A stretch of DNA of 64,000 bases from Caballeronia grimmiae (GTDB lineage Bacteria > Pseudomonadota > Gammaproteobacteria > Burkholderiales > Burkholderiaceae): assembly GCF_000698555.1 (NCBI RefSeq), contig NZ_JFHE01000004.1:186001-250000 (forward strand), read 5' to 3'. The notes beneath the pieces are model-generated. The model ran no database searches and had not been told where the DNA came from. It was given only the letters and a program-made list of their open reading frames with translations. Shown here in pieces: positions 27,929-36,959 of this stretch; position 1 is the first letter of the stretch, and every line of letters begins with the position of its first letter. Made by a program: the position numbers and the translations under genes.

Positions 27929-29731
27929 TTACTGCGCTTTCTGCTCCGGCTGACGCAGACGGATATGCAGTTCGCGCAACTGGCGCTCGTCCACTTCGCT
28001 CGGCGCTTGCGTGAGCAGGTCCTGCGCGCGCTGCGTCTTCGGGAAGGCGATGGTGTCGCGGATCGAATCGGCGCCCGACATCAGCGTGACGACACGGTCC
28101 AGACCAAACGCGATGCCGCCGTGCGGCGGCGCGCCGTACTGGAGCGCGTCGAGCAGGAAGCCGAACTTGAGGCGCGCTTCTTCCGCGCCGATCTTCAGCG
28201 CGCGGAACACCTTGCTCTGCACGTCTTCCTGGAAGATACGCACCGAACCGCCGCCGATTTCCCAGCCGTTCAGCACCATGTCGTACGCCTTGGCGAGGCA
28301 GCGGGCCGGATCGGTTTCGAGGTATTCGAGGTGCTCGTCCTTCGGGCTCGTGAACGGATGGTGCGCGGCCACGTAGCGGTTCTCTTCCTCGTCGTACTCG
28401 AACATCGGGAAGTCGATCACCCACAGCGGCTTCCAGCCGGTTTCCAGCAGACCGTTCGACTTGCCGAATTCCGAATGACCGATCTTCAGGCGCAACGCAC
28501 CGAGACTGTCGTTCACGACCTTCGCGCGATCCGCCGCGAAGAAGATGATGTCGCCGTTCTCGGCGCCGGTGCGCTCCATGATCGCAGCGAGCGCGGCGTC
28601 ATGCAGGTTCTTGACGATCGGGCTTTGCAGGCCGTCGCGGCCCTTGGTCTTGTCGTTGACCTTGATCCAGGCCAGGCCCTTCGCGCCGTAGATGCGCACG
28701 AATTCCGTGTAGCCGTCGATATCGCCACGCGACAGCTCGCCGCCCTTCGGCACGCGCAGCGCAGCAACGCGGCCGTCCTTGGAGTTCGCCGGCATGCTGA
28801 ACACCTTGAAGTCGACGTCGCGCACGGCGTCGGTCAGGTCGGCGAATTCGAGCTTCACACGCAGGTCGGGCTTGTCGGAACCGAAGCGGCGCATCGCTTC
28901 CGAGTACAGCATCACCGGGAATTTCTCCGGCAGTGCGACGTCCATCGTCTCCTTGAAGACGTGGCGGATCATGTTCTCGAACAGATCGCGAATTTCCTGC
29001 TCGGTGAGGAACGAGGTTTCGCAGTCGATCTGCGTGAATTCCGGCTGCCGGTCGGCGCGCAGGTCTTCGTCGCGGAAGCACTTTGTGATCTGGTAGTAAC
29101 GGTCGAAGTTCGCGACCATCAACAATTGCTTGAACAATTGCGGCGATTGCGGCAACGCGAAGAACTGGCCCGCGTTCACGCGCGACGGCACGAGATAGTC
29201 GCGCGCGCCTTCCGGCGTGCTCTTGGTGAGCATCGGCGTTTCGATGTCGATGAAGCCCTGTTCGTCCAGATACTTGCGCACTTCCATTGCCACGCGATAA
29301 CGCAGACGCAGGTTCTTCTGCATCTGCGGGCGGCGCAGGTCCAGCACGCGATGCGTGAGGCGCGTGGTTTCCGAGAGGTTGTCGTCGTCGAGCTGGAACG
29401 GCGGCGTGACCGATGCGTTCAGCACCGTCAGCTCATGGCACAGCACTTCGATCTTGCCGCTCGTGAGGTTCGCGTTGGCCGTGCCTTCCGGACGGTTGCG
29501 CACGACGCCCTTCACTTGCACGCAGAATTCGTTGCGCACGCCCTCCGCGACGCTGAACATCTCGGCGCGGTCCGGATCGCAGACGACCTGAACGAGCCCT
29601 TCGCGATCGCGCAAGTCGATGAAGATAACGCCCCCGTGATCGCGGCGGCGATGGACCCAGCCGCACAGCGAGACGGTTTGGCCCAGCAGGGCTTCGGTCA
29701 CCAGACCGCAATATTCAGATCGCATCGACAT
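27929..29731 (-). CDS. aspS: aspartyl-tRNA synthetase
   Basis: Class II aminoacyl-tRNA synthetase that charges tRNA with aspartate. The 600-residue length is that of bacterial AspRS. An N-terminal anticodon-binding OB domain ([20 protein letters not shown], about residues 23-42) precedes the catalytic domain, with [22 protein letters not shown] near the C-terminus as motif 3. Betaproteobacterial enzymes of this type are often non-discriminating, also charging tRNA-Asn for GatCAB; that is family knowledge, not visible here. The ATG at 29731 is used; a second ATG lies two codons downstream. Confidence 0.97.
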   Translation of the reverse strand: MSMRSEYCGLVTEALLGQTVSLCGWVHRRRDHGGVIFIDLRDREGLVQVVCDPDRAEMFSVAEGVRNEFCVQVKGVVRNRPEGTANANLTSGKIEVLCHELTVLNASVTPPFQLDDDNLSETTRLTHRVLDLRRPQMQKNLRLRYRVAMEVRKYLDEQGFIDIETPMLTKSTPEGARDYLVPSRVNAGQFFALPQSPQLFKQLLMVANFDRYYQITKCFRDEDLRADRQPEFTQIDCETSFLTEQEIRDLFENMIRHVFKETMDVALPEKFPVMLYSEAMRRFGSDKPDLRVKLEFADLTDAVRDVDFKVFSMPANSKDGRVAALRVPKGGELSRGDIDGYTEFVRIYGAKGLAWIKVNDKTKGRDGLQSPIVKNLHDAALAAIMERTGAENGDIIFFAADRAKVVNDSLGALRLKIGHSEFGKSNGLLETGWKPLWVIDFPMFEYDEEENRYVAAHHPFTSPKDEHLEYLETDPARCLAKAYDMVLNGWEIGGGSVRIFQEDVQSKVFRALKIGAEEARLKFGFLLDALQYGAPPHGGIAFGLDRVVTLMSGADSIRDTIAFPKTQRAQDLLTQAPSEVDERQLRELHIRLRQPEQKAQ

Positions 29732-29819
29732 GATGTGTGTGTGTTTCGTTGTTCGTTAATCAACGGCTCGCGTGCGGGTCGGCTCTTCGTCGGCTCGATT
29801 CCCGGCGCGCGCGCCGGCA

Positions 29820-30485
29820 TTACATCGGCGGCTCGGTGGGGCGGCGCGCGGGCGCAACCGGCGCGAGCGGCGCGCTCGGAGCGGGGGCGACCACGCCCAT
29901 CGAGACGATGTATTTCAGTGCCGCGTCGACGGTCATGTCGAGTTCGACGACCTCGCTCTTCGGCATCATCAGGAAGAAGCCGGAGGTCGGGTTGGGCGTC
30001 GTCGGCACATAGACGCTCACGTGATCTTCCTTCAGATGGTTCAGCACGTCGCCGCCGGGAATGCCGGTCAGAAAGCCGATCGTGTAGGAACCCTTGCGCG
30101 GATATTCAATCAGCAGCGCCTTGCGAAACGCATTGCCGCTCGACGAGAGCAGCGTGTCCGAGACTTGTTTGACGCTGGTATAGAGCGGGCCGACGACAGG
30201 AATGTGACGAACGATCGCGTCCCACCACAGCACGAGCTTCTGCCCGATGAAATTCTGCGTGAGCAGGCCGACGATGAAGATGAACGCCAGCGTCAACAAT
30301 GCGCCCAAGCCCGGCAAGTGGAAACCGAAAACACGCTCGGGCTGCCACGCGGACGGCAACAGCAACAGCGTCTGGTCCATCGTTCCGATGACGAGGCCAA
30401 GCACCCACAGGGTGATGGCAAGCGGCACCAGCACGAGCAGGCCGGTGAGGAACACGGTTTTGAGCGTAGTCTTTTTCGTCGTCAC
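29820..30485 (-). CDS. DUF502 family membrane protein
   Basis: A 221-residue inner-membrane protein with two hydrophobic segments, about residues 10-34 and 62-82. The DUF502 hallmarks are RHIPVVGPLYTSVKQVSDTL, GFLTG, then VSVYVPTTPNPTSGFFL, and SVMVEL-like MPKSEVVELDMT. The Pro/Ala-rich tail after about residue 200 looks unstructured. The function is unknown. It sits between fmdB and aspS, a gene order I recall as conserved in Burkholderiaceae, and is transcribed in the same direction, 88 bases upstream of aspS. Confidence 0.92.
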   Translation of the reverse strand: MTTKKTTLKTVFLTGLLVLVPLAITLWVLGLVIGTMDQTLLLLPSAWQPERVFGFHLPGLGALLTLAFIFIVGLLTQNFIGQKLVLWWDAIVRHIPVVGPLYTSVKQVSDTLLSSSGNAFRKALLIEYPRKGSYTIGFLTGIPGGDVLNHLKEDHVSVYVPTTPNPTSGFFLMMPKSEVVELDMTVDAALKYIVSMGVVAPAPSAPLAPVAPARRPTEPPM

Positions 30486-30645
30486 GTTGTAGTCGGTATG
30501 GTCGCTGCGAGCGGTTGAGCGGGCTGGGCGTGGGGTGAGCGCGGCGCTCGCGCTTGCTGCGGCTCGTGCGCGTCCCGGGATGCGCGGCGGTCCGGGCCGT
30601 CGGCCGCCGCGACTTCAGCCGCGCCGCGCGTCTGGCGCTCGGGCG

Positions 30646-30996
30646 TCAGGCCGCGTCCGACGAGCTGGACGATGCCGGCGCAGCGGCTGCGGGCGTCGTA
30701 CTTGCAGGCGTCGACGCATCGGATGACGACGCGGCGCCAGCGTTTGCGCCATCGCTCGCGGCAGCCGTTTCGCCGGCTTTCGCCGTCGCGGCATTCGACG
30801 AGCCGCCGTTATTGCCGCCGCGGAAATCGGTGACGTACCAGCCCGAACCCTTGAGCTGGAAACCCGCCGCGGTCACTTGCTTGGAAAATGCGTCCTTGCC
30901 ACAGGCAGGACATTGCGTGAGCGGTGCATCGCTCAGTTTCTGGAGCACGTCTTTTTCGTGGCCGCAGGATGCGCAGCGGTATGCATAAATCGGCAT
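30646..30996 (-). CDS. FmdB-type zinc ribbon protein
   Basis: A 116-residue protein beginning MPIYAYRCASCGHEKD. It carries a zinc ribbon of two CxxC pairs (CASC at residues 8-11 and CPAC near residue 31), the hallmark of the FmdB regulatory-protein family. The second half, from about residue 60, is a low-complexity tail of Ala, Ser and Thr, common in the family. The role is unknown. The ATG at 30996 matches the universal family start. It is transcribed with the DUF502 gene and aspS, as is usual in this lineage. Confidence 0.92.
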   Translation of the reverse strand: MPIYAYRCASCGHEKDVLQKLSDAPLTQCPACGKDAFSKQVTAAGFQLKGSGWYVTDFRGGNNGGSSNAATAKAGETAAASDGANAGAASSSDASTPASTTPAAAAPASSSSSDAA

Positions 30997-31128
30997 GGCA
31001 CTCTTCCTACAATGATCTGTCGACGCTTGCAAAGCCTTGAATTATAGCCGCAAACCGCCCCGGGCCCGGATTTTTGGGCGCGTGGAGCCGTGCAGCATCG
31101 AGTCAGATGAGGGCGCGGTCGATGGATT

Positions 31129-31737
31129 TCAAGCGCGCCGCCAGGTCAGCCAGCGCTCGCGGCCGGCAAAGACAGGAAGCGAGCCGCTGACTTCGCGGTC
31201 GTCGATGAGTTCGAAATGCGGCGTGAGAAGCGCATCGAGTTCGTCGCGCTCGACGCCGAACGGCGGTCCTTTCGGCGTTGCGCCGATGAAAAAGAAGCCG
31301 GCCAGCAGCGCGCCCGGTTGCAACAGCGCCGCCATGCGGCCGGCGTAATCCGCCCAGCGACCCTTCGGCAGCGCGCATAGAAACGCGCGCTCGTAGATCC
31401 AGTCCGGCGCAAACGGCGGCTCATAGGAGAAAAAATCGGCCTGCTCGACGATATCCGCCCGCGCGCCCAACTGACCGCGCGCCGCCGCGACGGCGCTTGC
31501 CGAAAAGTCGATCGCCCGCACGGTGCAGCCGCGCTCGGCCAAAAACGACGCTTCGTAGGCGCTGCCGCAGCCGGGAATCAGCACCTCGCTGGCGCGAGGC
31601 TCGGGCAGCGCAGCCACGAACGACTGGAACGCCTCCGGCACGCCCGCCTGATCCCAAGGAGTGAAGCGTTGGTCGAACCGCTCGTCCCAGAAGCCGGGCG
31701 AGTTGGGATCGCGGTGCGTGAAAGTCGGATCGCTCAT
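31129..31737 (-). CDS. SAM-dependent methyltransferase, TPMT-like
   Basis: A 202-residue S-adenosylmethionine methyltransferase of the thiopurine methyltransferase-like group. The opening [19 protein letters not shown] and motif [21 protein letters not shown] (about residues 57-76) are diagnostic, followed by AIDFSASAV and the [13 protein letters not shown] block. The substrate is unknown; relatives methylate small thiols, selenium or tellurium compounds. The ATG at 31737 overlaps the ubiB stop by four bases, so the gene is translationally coupled to ubiB, though it need not act in ubiquinone synthesis. Confidence 0.88.
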   Translation of the reverse strand: MSDPTFTHRDPNSPGFWDERFDQRFTPWDQAGVPEAFQSFVAALPEPRASEVLIPGCGSAYEASFLAERGCTVRAIDFSASAVAAARGQLGARADIVEQADFFSYEPPFAPDWIYERAFLCALPKGRWADYAGRMAALLQPGALLAGFFFIGATPKGPPFGVERDELDALLTPHFELIDDREVSGSLPVFAGRERWLTWRRA

Positions 31738-33308
31738 GGATAGCCTATCCACATTTGCGCGATGACCACGCCCGCGCCCGCCACCGTAATAAGCCCGGCG
31801 ACCAGCAGCGTCATCAGCAGCCGGTTCGTGCGCTTTTGCTCGGCGAGCAACAGGCGCATCGTGTCTTCGTTGCCGCTTCTCGGCACGTCATGCCGTTCCG
31901 CGAGCAGATGATGGATCAGCCGCGGCAGTTGCGGGATCGTCTTGCTCCACTGCGGCGCTTCCATCTGCAGGCGTTCATACCAGCCGCGCCAGCCGATCTG
32001 CGCATTCATCCAGCGTTCGAGGTACGGCTTCGCGGTTTTCCAGAGATCCAGTTCCGGATCGAGCGAACGGCCGAGACCTTCGACGTTGAGCATCGTCTTC
32101 TGCAGCAGCACGAGTTGCGGCTGAATTTCGACGTTGAAGCGCCGCGACGTCGAAAAGAGCCGCATCAGCACCTGTCCCAGCGATATGTCTTTCAACGCGC
32201 GATCGAAGTACGGCTCGCAGACCGCGCGAATGGCGCTTTCCAGTTCCTCGACGCGCGTGCTCGGCGGCACCCAGCCGGACTCCAGGTGCAAGGTGGCGAC
32301 GCGGTGATAGTCGCGCTTGAAGAACGCGAGGAAGTTTTGCGCGAGGTAATTCTTGTCGAAGTCCGACAGCGCCCCGACGATGCCGAAATCCAGCGCGATG
32401 TATCGCCCGAAGGTGGCCGGATCGAGACTGACCTGGATGTTGCCCGGGTGCATGTCCGCGTGGAAGAAGCCGTCGCGAAACACTTGCGTGAAGAAAATCT
32501 CGACGCCCTCGCGCGCAAGCTTCGGAATATCGACGCCCGCGGCGCGCAGCGTCTCGACCTGGCTGATCGGCACGCCGACCATCCGTTCCATCACGAGCAC
32601 GGTCGGCGCGGACAGGTCCCAGTACATCTCCGGGACGAGCAGCAGGTCCAGTCCCGCGAAATTGCGCCGCAACTGGCTGCCGTTGGCGGCCTCGCGCATG
32701 AGATCGAGTTCGTCGTGCAGATATTTGTCGAACTCCGCGACGACCTCGCGCGGCTTCAGGCGACGGCCATCGGGCCACAGGCGTTCGGCCCAGATCGCGA
32801 TGTCGCGCAGCAAGGCCAGATCGGAATCGATGACGGGCAGCATGCCGGGCCGCAGCACCTTCACCGCGACGGGCTTACCCGCGTGCTCCCCGTGCTTGAT
32901 TTTCGCGAAGTGCACCTGCGCGATCGACGCGCTCGCCACCGGCACACGCTCGAATTCGTCGAAGAGCTGTTCGATCGGCGCGCCGAGCGCCTTCTCGATT
33001 AACGAGACCGCCTGGTTCGAATCAAACGGCGGCACACGATCCTGCAACTTGGCGAGCTCGTCGGCGATATCGACCGGCAACAGATCGCGCCGCGTCGAGA
33101 GCACCTGACCGAATTTCACGAAGATCGGGCCGAGGCTTTCCAGCGCAAGTCTCAGCCGGATGCCGCGCTCGATGTCGAAGCGGCGCCCGAAGGTGGTGAT
33201 GCGCATCAGATAGCGCACGCGGCGATCGTTGATGCCGCTCATCACCAGCTCGTCAAGGCCGAAGCGGACGATCGTGAAAAAAATCTTGAGGAAACGCAGA
33301 AAACGCAT
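31734..33308 (-). CDS. ubiB: ubiquinone biosynthesis ATPase/kinase-like UbiB
   Basis: A 524-residue ABC1/ADCK-family protein needed for ubiquinone synthesis, probably extracting lipid intermediates from the membrane with ATP. The family-specific KxGQ motif is in [16 protein letters not shown], the Ala-rich nucleotide loop in [12 protein letters not shown], and the catalytic-loop analogue in [13 protein letters not shown]-terminal hydrophobic helix at about residues 500-520 should anchor it in the inner membrane. It lies 20 bases downstream of ubiJ in the same transcript. Confidence 0.96.
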   Translation of the reverse strand: MRFLRFLKIFFTIVRFGLDELVMSGINDRRVRYLMRITTFGRRFDIERGIRLRLALESLGPIFVKFGQVLSTRRDLLPVDIADELAKLQDRVPPFDSNQAVSLIEKALGAPIEQLFDEFERVPVASASIAQVHFAKIKHGEHAGKPVAVKVLRPGMLPVIDSDLALLRDIAIWAERLWPDGRRLKPREVVAEFDKYLHDELDLMREAANGSQLRRNFAGLDLLLVPEMYWDLSAPTVLVMERMVGVPISQVETLRAAGVDIPKLAREGVEIFFTQVFRDGFFHADMHPGNIQVSLDPATFGRYIALDFGIVGALSDFDKNYLAQNFLAFFKRDYHRVATLHLESGWVPPSTRVEELESAIRAVCEPYFDRALKDISLGQVLMRLFSTSRRFNVEIQPQLVLLQKTMLNVEGLGRSLDPELDLWKTAKPYLERWMNAQIGWRGWYERLQMEAPQWSKTIPQLPRLIHHLLAERHDVPRSGNEDTMRLLLAEQKRTNRLLMTLLVAGLITVAGAGVVIAQMWIGYP

Positions 33309-33328
33309 GGTCGGTTGGCTTCAGCTCG

Positions 33329-34033
33329 TTATTCGTGCGAGTCGCGCACGGACTCGCCGCCAGTCCGCGCTGAGGCGCCGCGGGCCGTGGGTTGTTGCTG
33401 GACTGCGTGTTCGATCCTCTCGATGCGCTTCTCGACGCGCGCCAGCGCATCGCGCGCACGCGAAAGCTCCGCGTTGAATGCGTCGAGCGCGCTCTTGCGC
33501 ACGAGTTGCGGGCGTTCGTCGAGCAGATATTCGGCGACCGAATCCAGCACATTGCGGCTCGTGCGCCGCGTCTGTTCCTGCACCGTCCGGGCGATGCGGC
33601 CGACGCGATGCGCGGGGGCATCGCCGATCACGCGCGACAGGTCTTCCTCCGGGTCCCACCGCAAATGTTCGGCCAGCTTCGCAAGCGTCGTCGCGAATTC
33701 GGCATCGCCTTCGATGCGCACGTGCTTCATCACCGCCGCCTGTCCGCCTTGCAGGAATGCGGGAAGCGCGTCGAGCGGCACGGCGATGGTTACGTCGAAG
33801 AGCGGCGTTTGCGCTTCGGTGATCGCCGCCAGAAGGCCGTCGGCTTGCGCGACGAGCGCAATCGAAACCGGCCCGCACACGAGCTTCACGCACTTGCCGG
33901 CATACGGCTTGACGCGCTCGCGCGCCCACGGCTCACGCACCAGCAAATGATTGACGACCGCCGCGAACGCAGTGGACGCGGTCCTTAAGGCGGGATTCGT
34001 GGCGGGACGGGATGATTCGTGTGCGTTCGTCAT
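33329..34033 (-). CDS. ubiJ: ubiquinone biosynthesis accessory factor UbiJ
   Basis: A 234-residue SCP2-domain lipid-binding protein that, with UbiK, organises the cytosolic ubiquinone-synthesising complex. The N-terminal AAVVNHLLVREPWARERVKP stretch and FDVTIAVPLDALPAFLQGG within the SCP2 fold support the call. A predicted coiled coil (LSRARDALARVEKRIERIEH) precedes a disordered tail. It stands directly before ubiB, as in E. coli, where ubiE-ubiJ-ubiB form an operon; here a Tim44-domain gene separates it from ubiE. Confidence 0.92.
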   Translation of the reverse strand: MTNAHESSRPATNPALRTASTAFAAVVNHLLVREPWARERVKPYAGKCVKLVCGPVSIALVAQADGLLAAITEAQTPLFDVTIAVPLDALPAFLQGGQAAVMKHVRIEGDAEFATTLAKLAEHLRWDPEEDLSRVIGDAPAHRVGRIARTVQEQTRRTSRNVLDSVAEYLLDERPQLVRKSALDAFNAELSRARDALARVEKRIERIEHAVQQQPTARGASARTGGESVRDSHE

Positions 34034-34050
34034 CGGCTCTGAGATGAAAA

Positions 34051-34080
34051 AACCCGCGCAAGCGGCAGCTCGCGCGGGTT
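34051..34080 (-). terminator. rho-independent terminator upstream of ubiJ
   Basis: A perfect 9 bp stem (34051-34059 with 34072-34080). On the minus strand it is followed by six T. It would stop transcription coming from the Tim44-domain gene just before ubiJ. Confidence 0.85.
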
Positions 34081-34172
34081 CTATTCTACGGTTTATAACC
34101 GCGCAGGCGGCGCGGTCATGCCGTACGGTGAGGCTTTTTGAAACAACGACGTCAGTTTGTCGCTAACGCACA

Positions 34173-34200
34173 GGCCGCAGCGCCTTTGGGCGTTGCGGCC
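34173..34200. other. strong hairpin after the Tim44-domain gene
   Basis: A 12 bp stem with one G-T pair (34173-34184 with 34189-34200) and a 4-base TTTG loop, ten bases beyond the Tim44-domain gene stop. No T-run follows in either direction. It may protect the mRNA 3' end or help the terminator at 34051. Confidence 0.6.
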
Positions 34201-34209
34201 CGCCATCGA

Positions 34210-35214
34210 TCAGCTTACCTGCTGGATACCGGCCAGCAGCCAGCCTTCGTTGCCCGCCTTCTGCTTCGACAGGTTCCAGATCTCGACGAACGGTTCAGCC
34301 GCCGCCCCTTCCGACTCGCGGATCAGGCCGTGGAAGCGCACGCTCGCGAGGTATTCGCCTGCGCGGTCTTCGACGCCGAGCAGGTCGGCGTTGAGTTGCA
34401 CGACGTCCGTGCGGTTCGGCGTGCTGCCGCGTGCATCGACGTCCAGCTTTACTTCGGCGAACATTTCGGGCGTCGTGAACTCGCGGATGTCGTTGACGTT
34501 GCCGCGATCCCACGCGTCCTGCAGGCGCACGAAGTACACCTTCGCGTTACGGATGAAGGCTTCGGTATCGAAGCCTGCCGGAACTTCCGGCTGCACGGCG
34601 GCCGTCGCCGGGGCATCGATCGCATTGCTGCCGAAACCGCCCGCCTGCGGCTGCAACGTGCGCGCCGGCTCCTGGTTCAGCCCGGTGCGTGCGGTCGTGT
34701 GGCCATAAGGCGAAGCGGAACCCGCACCTGCGTAGGCCGGCGTGGCGTTGTTGCCCTGCCGCTTGCGCATGATGAAGCGGAACAGCATGACGGCGGCCAG
34801 CACGATCAACGCGATCATGATCATGTTCGCCATGGCGCCGGCGAAAGCTTCACCGAGGCCAAAGTGCGACAGCAGCGCCGCGATGCCGAGACCTGCCGCC
34901 AGACCGGCGATAGGCCCAAGCCAGCGATTGCGCGCGGGCTGGGCTGCCGCCGGCGCGGCGGGCGCGGGTTGGGCACGCTGCGGCTGCGCGGCCTGGCCCT
35001 GCTGCATAGACTGCGACGGCGGCGTTGCCTGATGCTGCTGCGTCGCCGTGGCGGACTGCCGGCCCATGCTGCGGCCGCTACCCATGCGCTTGGCTTCCGC
35101 CGTTTCCGCGAAGATTGCGCCGGCCGCAATAACGCCAGCCAGCGCCACGATTCCGGCCTTCCTGAAGAAGACGTTCAGGAAGCCCCGGGTTTGGGGTGAG
35201 CGCGAATCGGACAT
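34210..35214 (-). CDS. Tim44-domain membrane protein
   Basis: A 334-residue protein. An N-terminal signal-like helix (about residues 18-36, with a possible cleavage near AEA-K) leads into a Gln/Pro/Ala-rich linker, followed by two hydrophobic helices at roughly residues 100-150. The C-terminal Tim44-like domain (about residues 215-334) includes DTEAFIRNAKVYFVRLQDAW and LREFTTPEMF-like INDIREFTTPEMF. Bacterial Tim44-domain proteins are membrane-associated and poorly characterised. The ATG at 35214 has AAGGA upstream. It lies 26 bases after ubiE and is likely co-transcribed with it. Confidence 0.9.
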   Translation of the reverse strand: MSDSRSPQTRGFLNVFFRKAGIVALAGVIAAGAIFAETAEAKRMGSGRSMGRQSATATQQHQATPPSQSMQQGQAAQPQRAQPAPAAPAAAQPARNRWLGPIAGLAAGLGIAALLSHFGLGEAFAGAMANMIMIALIVLAAVMLFRFIMRKRQGNNATPAYAGAGSASPYGHTTARTGLNQEPARTLQPQAGGFGSNAIDAPATAAVQPEVPAGFDTEAFIRNAKVYFVRLQDAWDRGNVNDIREFTTPEMFAEVKLDVDARGSTPNRTDVVQLNADLLGVEDRAGEYLASVRFHGLIRESEGAAAEPFVEIWNLSKQKAGNEGWLLAGIQQVS

Positions 35215-35240
35215 TTCGAATCCTTAAGTTGAGTGGAACA

Positions 35241-35972
35241 TCAAAATTTTGTCCCGACGTGTAACGCTACCACGCCACCTGACAAATTGTAATATTCGAC
35301 TCGATCCAAACCGGCTTGTTCCATCATTGTTTTCAAAGTTTCCTGGTCCGGGTGCATGCGAATCGACTCCGCCAGATACCGATAGCTGTCAGCGTCTTTC
35401 GCAACTTTCTCGCCCAGCCACGGCAACACCTTGAAACTAAACAGGTCGTACGGTTTCTTGAGCGGCTCCCACACTGTGGAGAATTCCAGCACCAGCAAAC
35501 GGCCGCCCGGCTTCAAAACCCGCTGCATCTCGGCAAGCGCGCGGTCCTTGTGCGTCATGTTGCGCAAACCGAAGGCAACTGTAATCACATTGAAATAACT
35601 GTCGGGAAATGGAATCTTCTCCGCGTCGCAAAGCAGCGTCGGCGTGATGACGCCTTTGTCCACGAGCCTGTCGCGGCCGACACGCAGCATCGATTCGTTG
35701 ATGTCCGTATGCCAGACCTCGCCGGTATCGCCCGCCTGCTTCGCGAAGGCCATCGCCAGATCGCCCGTGCCGCCCGCGATGTCCAGCACCTTGTACCCAG
35801 CCCGCACCTTCGCCTGCCCGATCGTGAAGTGCTTCCAGACGCGGTGCAGCCCGCCGGACATCAGGTCGTTCATCAGGTCGTAATTGCTCGCGACGGAGTG
35901 AAACACGCCCGCCACCTTTTTCGCCTTGTCCTGCTCGTCGACCGTGTCATATCCGAAGTGGGTCTTGCTCAT
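35241..35972 (-). CDS. ubiE: ubiquinone/menaquinone methyltransferase UbiE
   Basis: Class I SAM methyltransferase that adds the C-methyl group to 2-methoxy-6-polyprenyl-benzoquinol in ubiquinone synthesis. The 243-residue protein has the family signatures [19 protein letters not shown] and [20 protein letters not shown], and motif I in [12 protein letters not shown]. The ATG at 35972 gives the conserved start [11 protein letters not shown]. It leads the ubiE-Tim44 pair and lies 83 bases downstream of the DUF971 gene. Confidence 0.96.
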   Translation of the reverse strand: MSKTHFGYDTVDEQDKAKKVAGVFHSVASNYDLMNDLMSGGLHRVWKHFTIGQAKVRAGYKVLDIAGGTGDLAMAFAKQAGDTGEVWHTDINESMLRVGRDRLVDKGVITPTLLCDAEKIPFPDSYFNVITVAFGLRNMTHKDRALAEMQRVLKPGGRLLVLEFSTVWEPLKKPYDLFSFKVLPWLGEKVAKDADSYRYLAESIRMHPDQETLKTMMEQAGLDRVEYYNLSGGVVALHVGTKF

Positions 35973-36055
35973 CGCGCTCGTTCCTCGCCTGTTGTTCGTT
36001 ATATGCCGTGCAATCGTCGCGCCGGCCATGCGGCGTTATGCCGCGAATCGTTCGT

Positions 36056-36466
36056 TCAGTGACAGTGGCCGCCCGACGCCTTCGCCTCCATTGGCGCGTC
36101 GCGGTCCATACCGGCGGCTTCCAGCTTCGCCAGATAGTCGCGCCACAGGGCTTCCTGCCGCGTCGCGAGATCGTAAAGAATGTCCCACGAATAAATGCCG
36201 GTGTTGTGGCCGTCCGAGAAATTGAGTTGCAGCGCGTAATGGCCGACCGGCTCCACGCCGATGATGCCCACCTCGCGCTTGCCCGTCTGCAGGGTCTCCT
36301 GCCCCGGCCCGTGGCCCTGCACTTCGGCGGACGGAGAATAGACGCGCAGCAGTTCGAACGGCACGCGATACGACTCGCCGTCGCCGTATTGCAGTTCGAG
36401 CACGCGGGATTTCGAATGCAGAACGACGCCGGTGGGAATCGGCGTCGTCGATGTCAGTCCGCTCAT
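36056..36466 (-). CDS. DUF971 family protein
   Basis: A 136-residue protein dominated by the DUF971 (gamma-butyrobetaine hydroxylase-like N-terminal) domain. The start is followed by SRVLELQYGDGESYRVPFE, then VGIIGVEPVGHYALQLNFSD and HNTGIYSWDILYDLA. In larger enzymes this domain often binds zinc, but alone its role is unknown. The tail is His-containing (GGHCH). It lies between the HIT gene and ubiE, all in one direction, an arrangement common in Burkholderia; some DUF971 genes have been linked to Fe-S cluster assembly factors. Confidence 0.9.
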   Translation of the reverse strand: MSGLTSTTPIPTGVVLHSKSRVLELQYGDGESYRVPFELLRVYSPSAEVQGHGPGQETLQTGKREVGIIGVEPVGHYALQLNFSDGHNTGIYSWDILYDLATRQEALWRDYLAKLEAAGMDRDAPMEAKASGGHCH

Positions 36467-36487
36467 GATGAGCCTTGTCTTTTGAGA

Positions 36488-36922
36488 TTAATGGTGGCCG
36501 AACGCCTGATTCAGCTCGTTGCGGATGGCTTCGCGCAAGAGCGTCGCCTGCGCGCGGCGTTTCGATAGCTGCGCCTCGGAGACCGTGCGCTGACGCGGCG
36601 CCCAGATGGGCAGCGGGAAACGGGAATCGTTGGAAAAGCGAGGGATGACGTGCCAGTGAACGTGCGGCACCTGATTGCCGAGGCTCGCCAGATTGATCTT
36701 CTCGGGCACGAGCACGCGGCGCATTACACGTTCGACGCCGTTGACGGCGGTCATCACGCGCATGCGGTCCGCGTCCGGCAGATCGGACATTTCGGCGACG
36801 TGCGCGCCCCAGACGACCCGGCACAGGCCCGGCCAGTCGGGTTCATCGGCGAGGACGACGCGCAATGCGTCGTCCGCCCATAGCACTTCGCCGCCGTCTT
36901 CACGGCAAAACACACAGTCCAT
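36488..36922 (-). CDS. HIT-family hydrolase
   Basis: A 144-residue histidine-triad protein that should bind or hydrolyse nucleotide phosphoramidates or dinucleotides. The triad motif HVHWHVIPR (about residues 87-95) is intact, and the start MDCVFCRED with its two cysteines is usual for the HIT_like/FHIT-type branch. KINLASLGNQVPH supplies the nucleotide-binding loop. The substrate is unknown. It is 21 bases upstream of the DUF971 gene and 37 bases after the large oxidoreductase. Confidence 0.92.
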   Translation of the reverse strand: MDCVFCREDGGEVLWADDALRVVLADEPDWPGLCRVVWGAHVAEMSDLPDADRMRVMTAVNGVERVMRRVLVPEKINLASLGNQVPHVHWHVIPRFSNDSRFPLPIWAPRQRTVSEAQLSKRRAQATLLREAIRNELNQAFGHH

Positions 36923-36959
36923 CGCGACCCTCTAACGAAATCGAACTTCGATTCCGCTA

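Noticed and set aside
27347-30172. A 941-codon plus-strand open frame opposite nudB and aspS
   Set aside because: Antisense to two well-supported genes, no recognisable domain.
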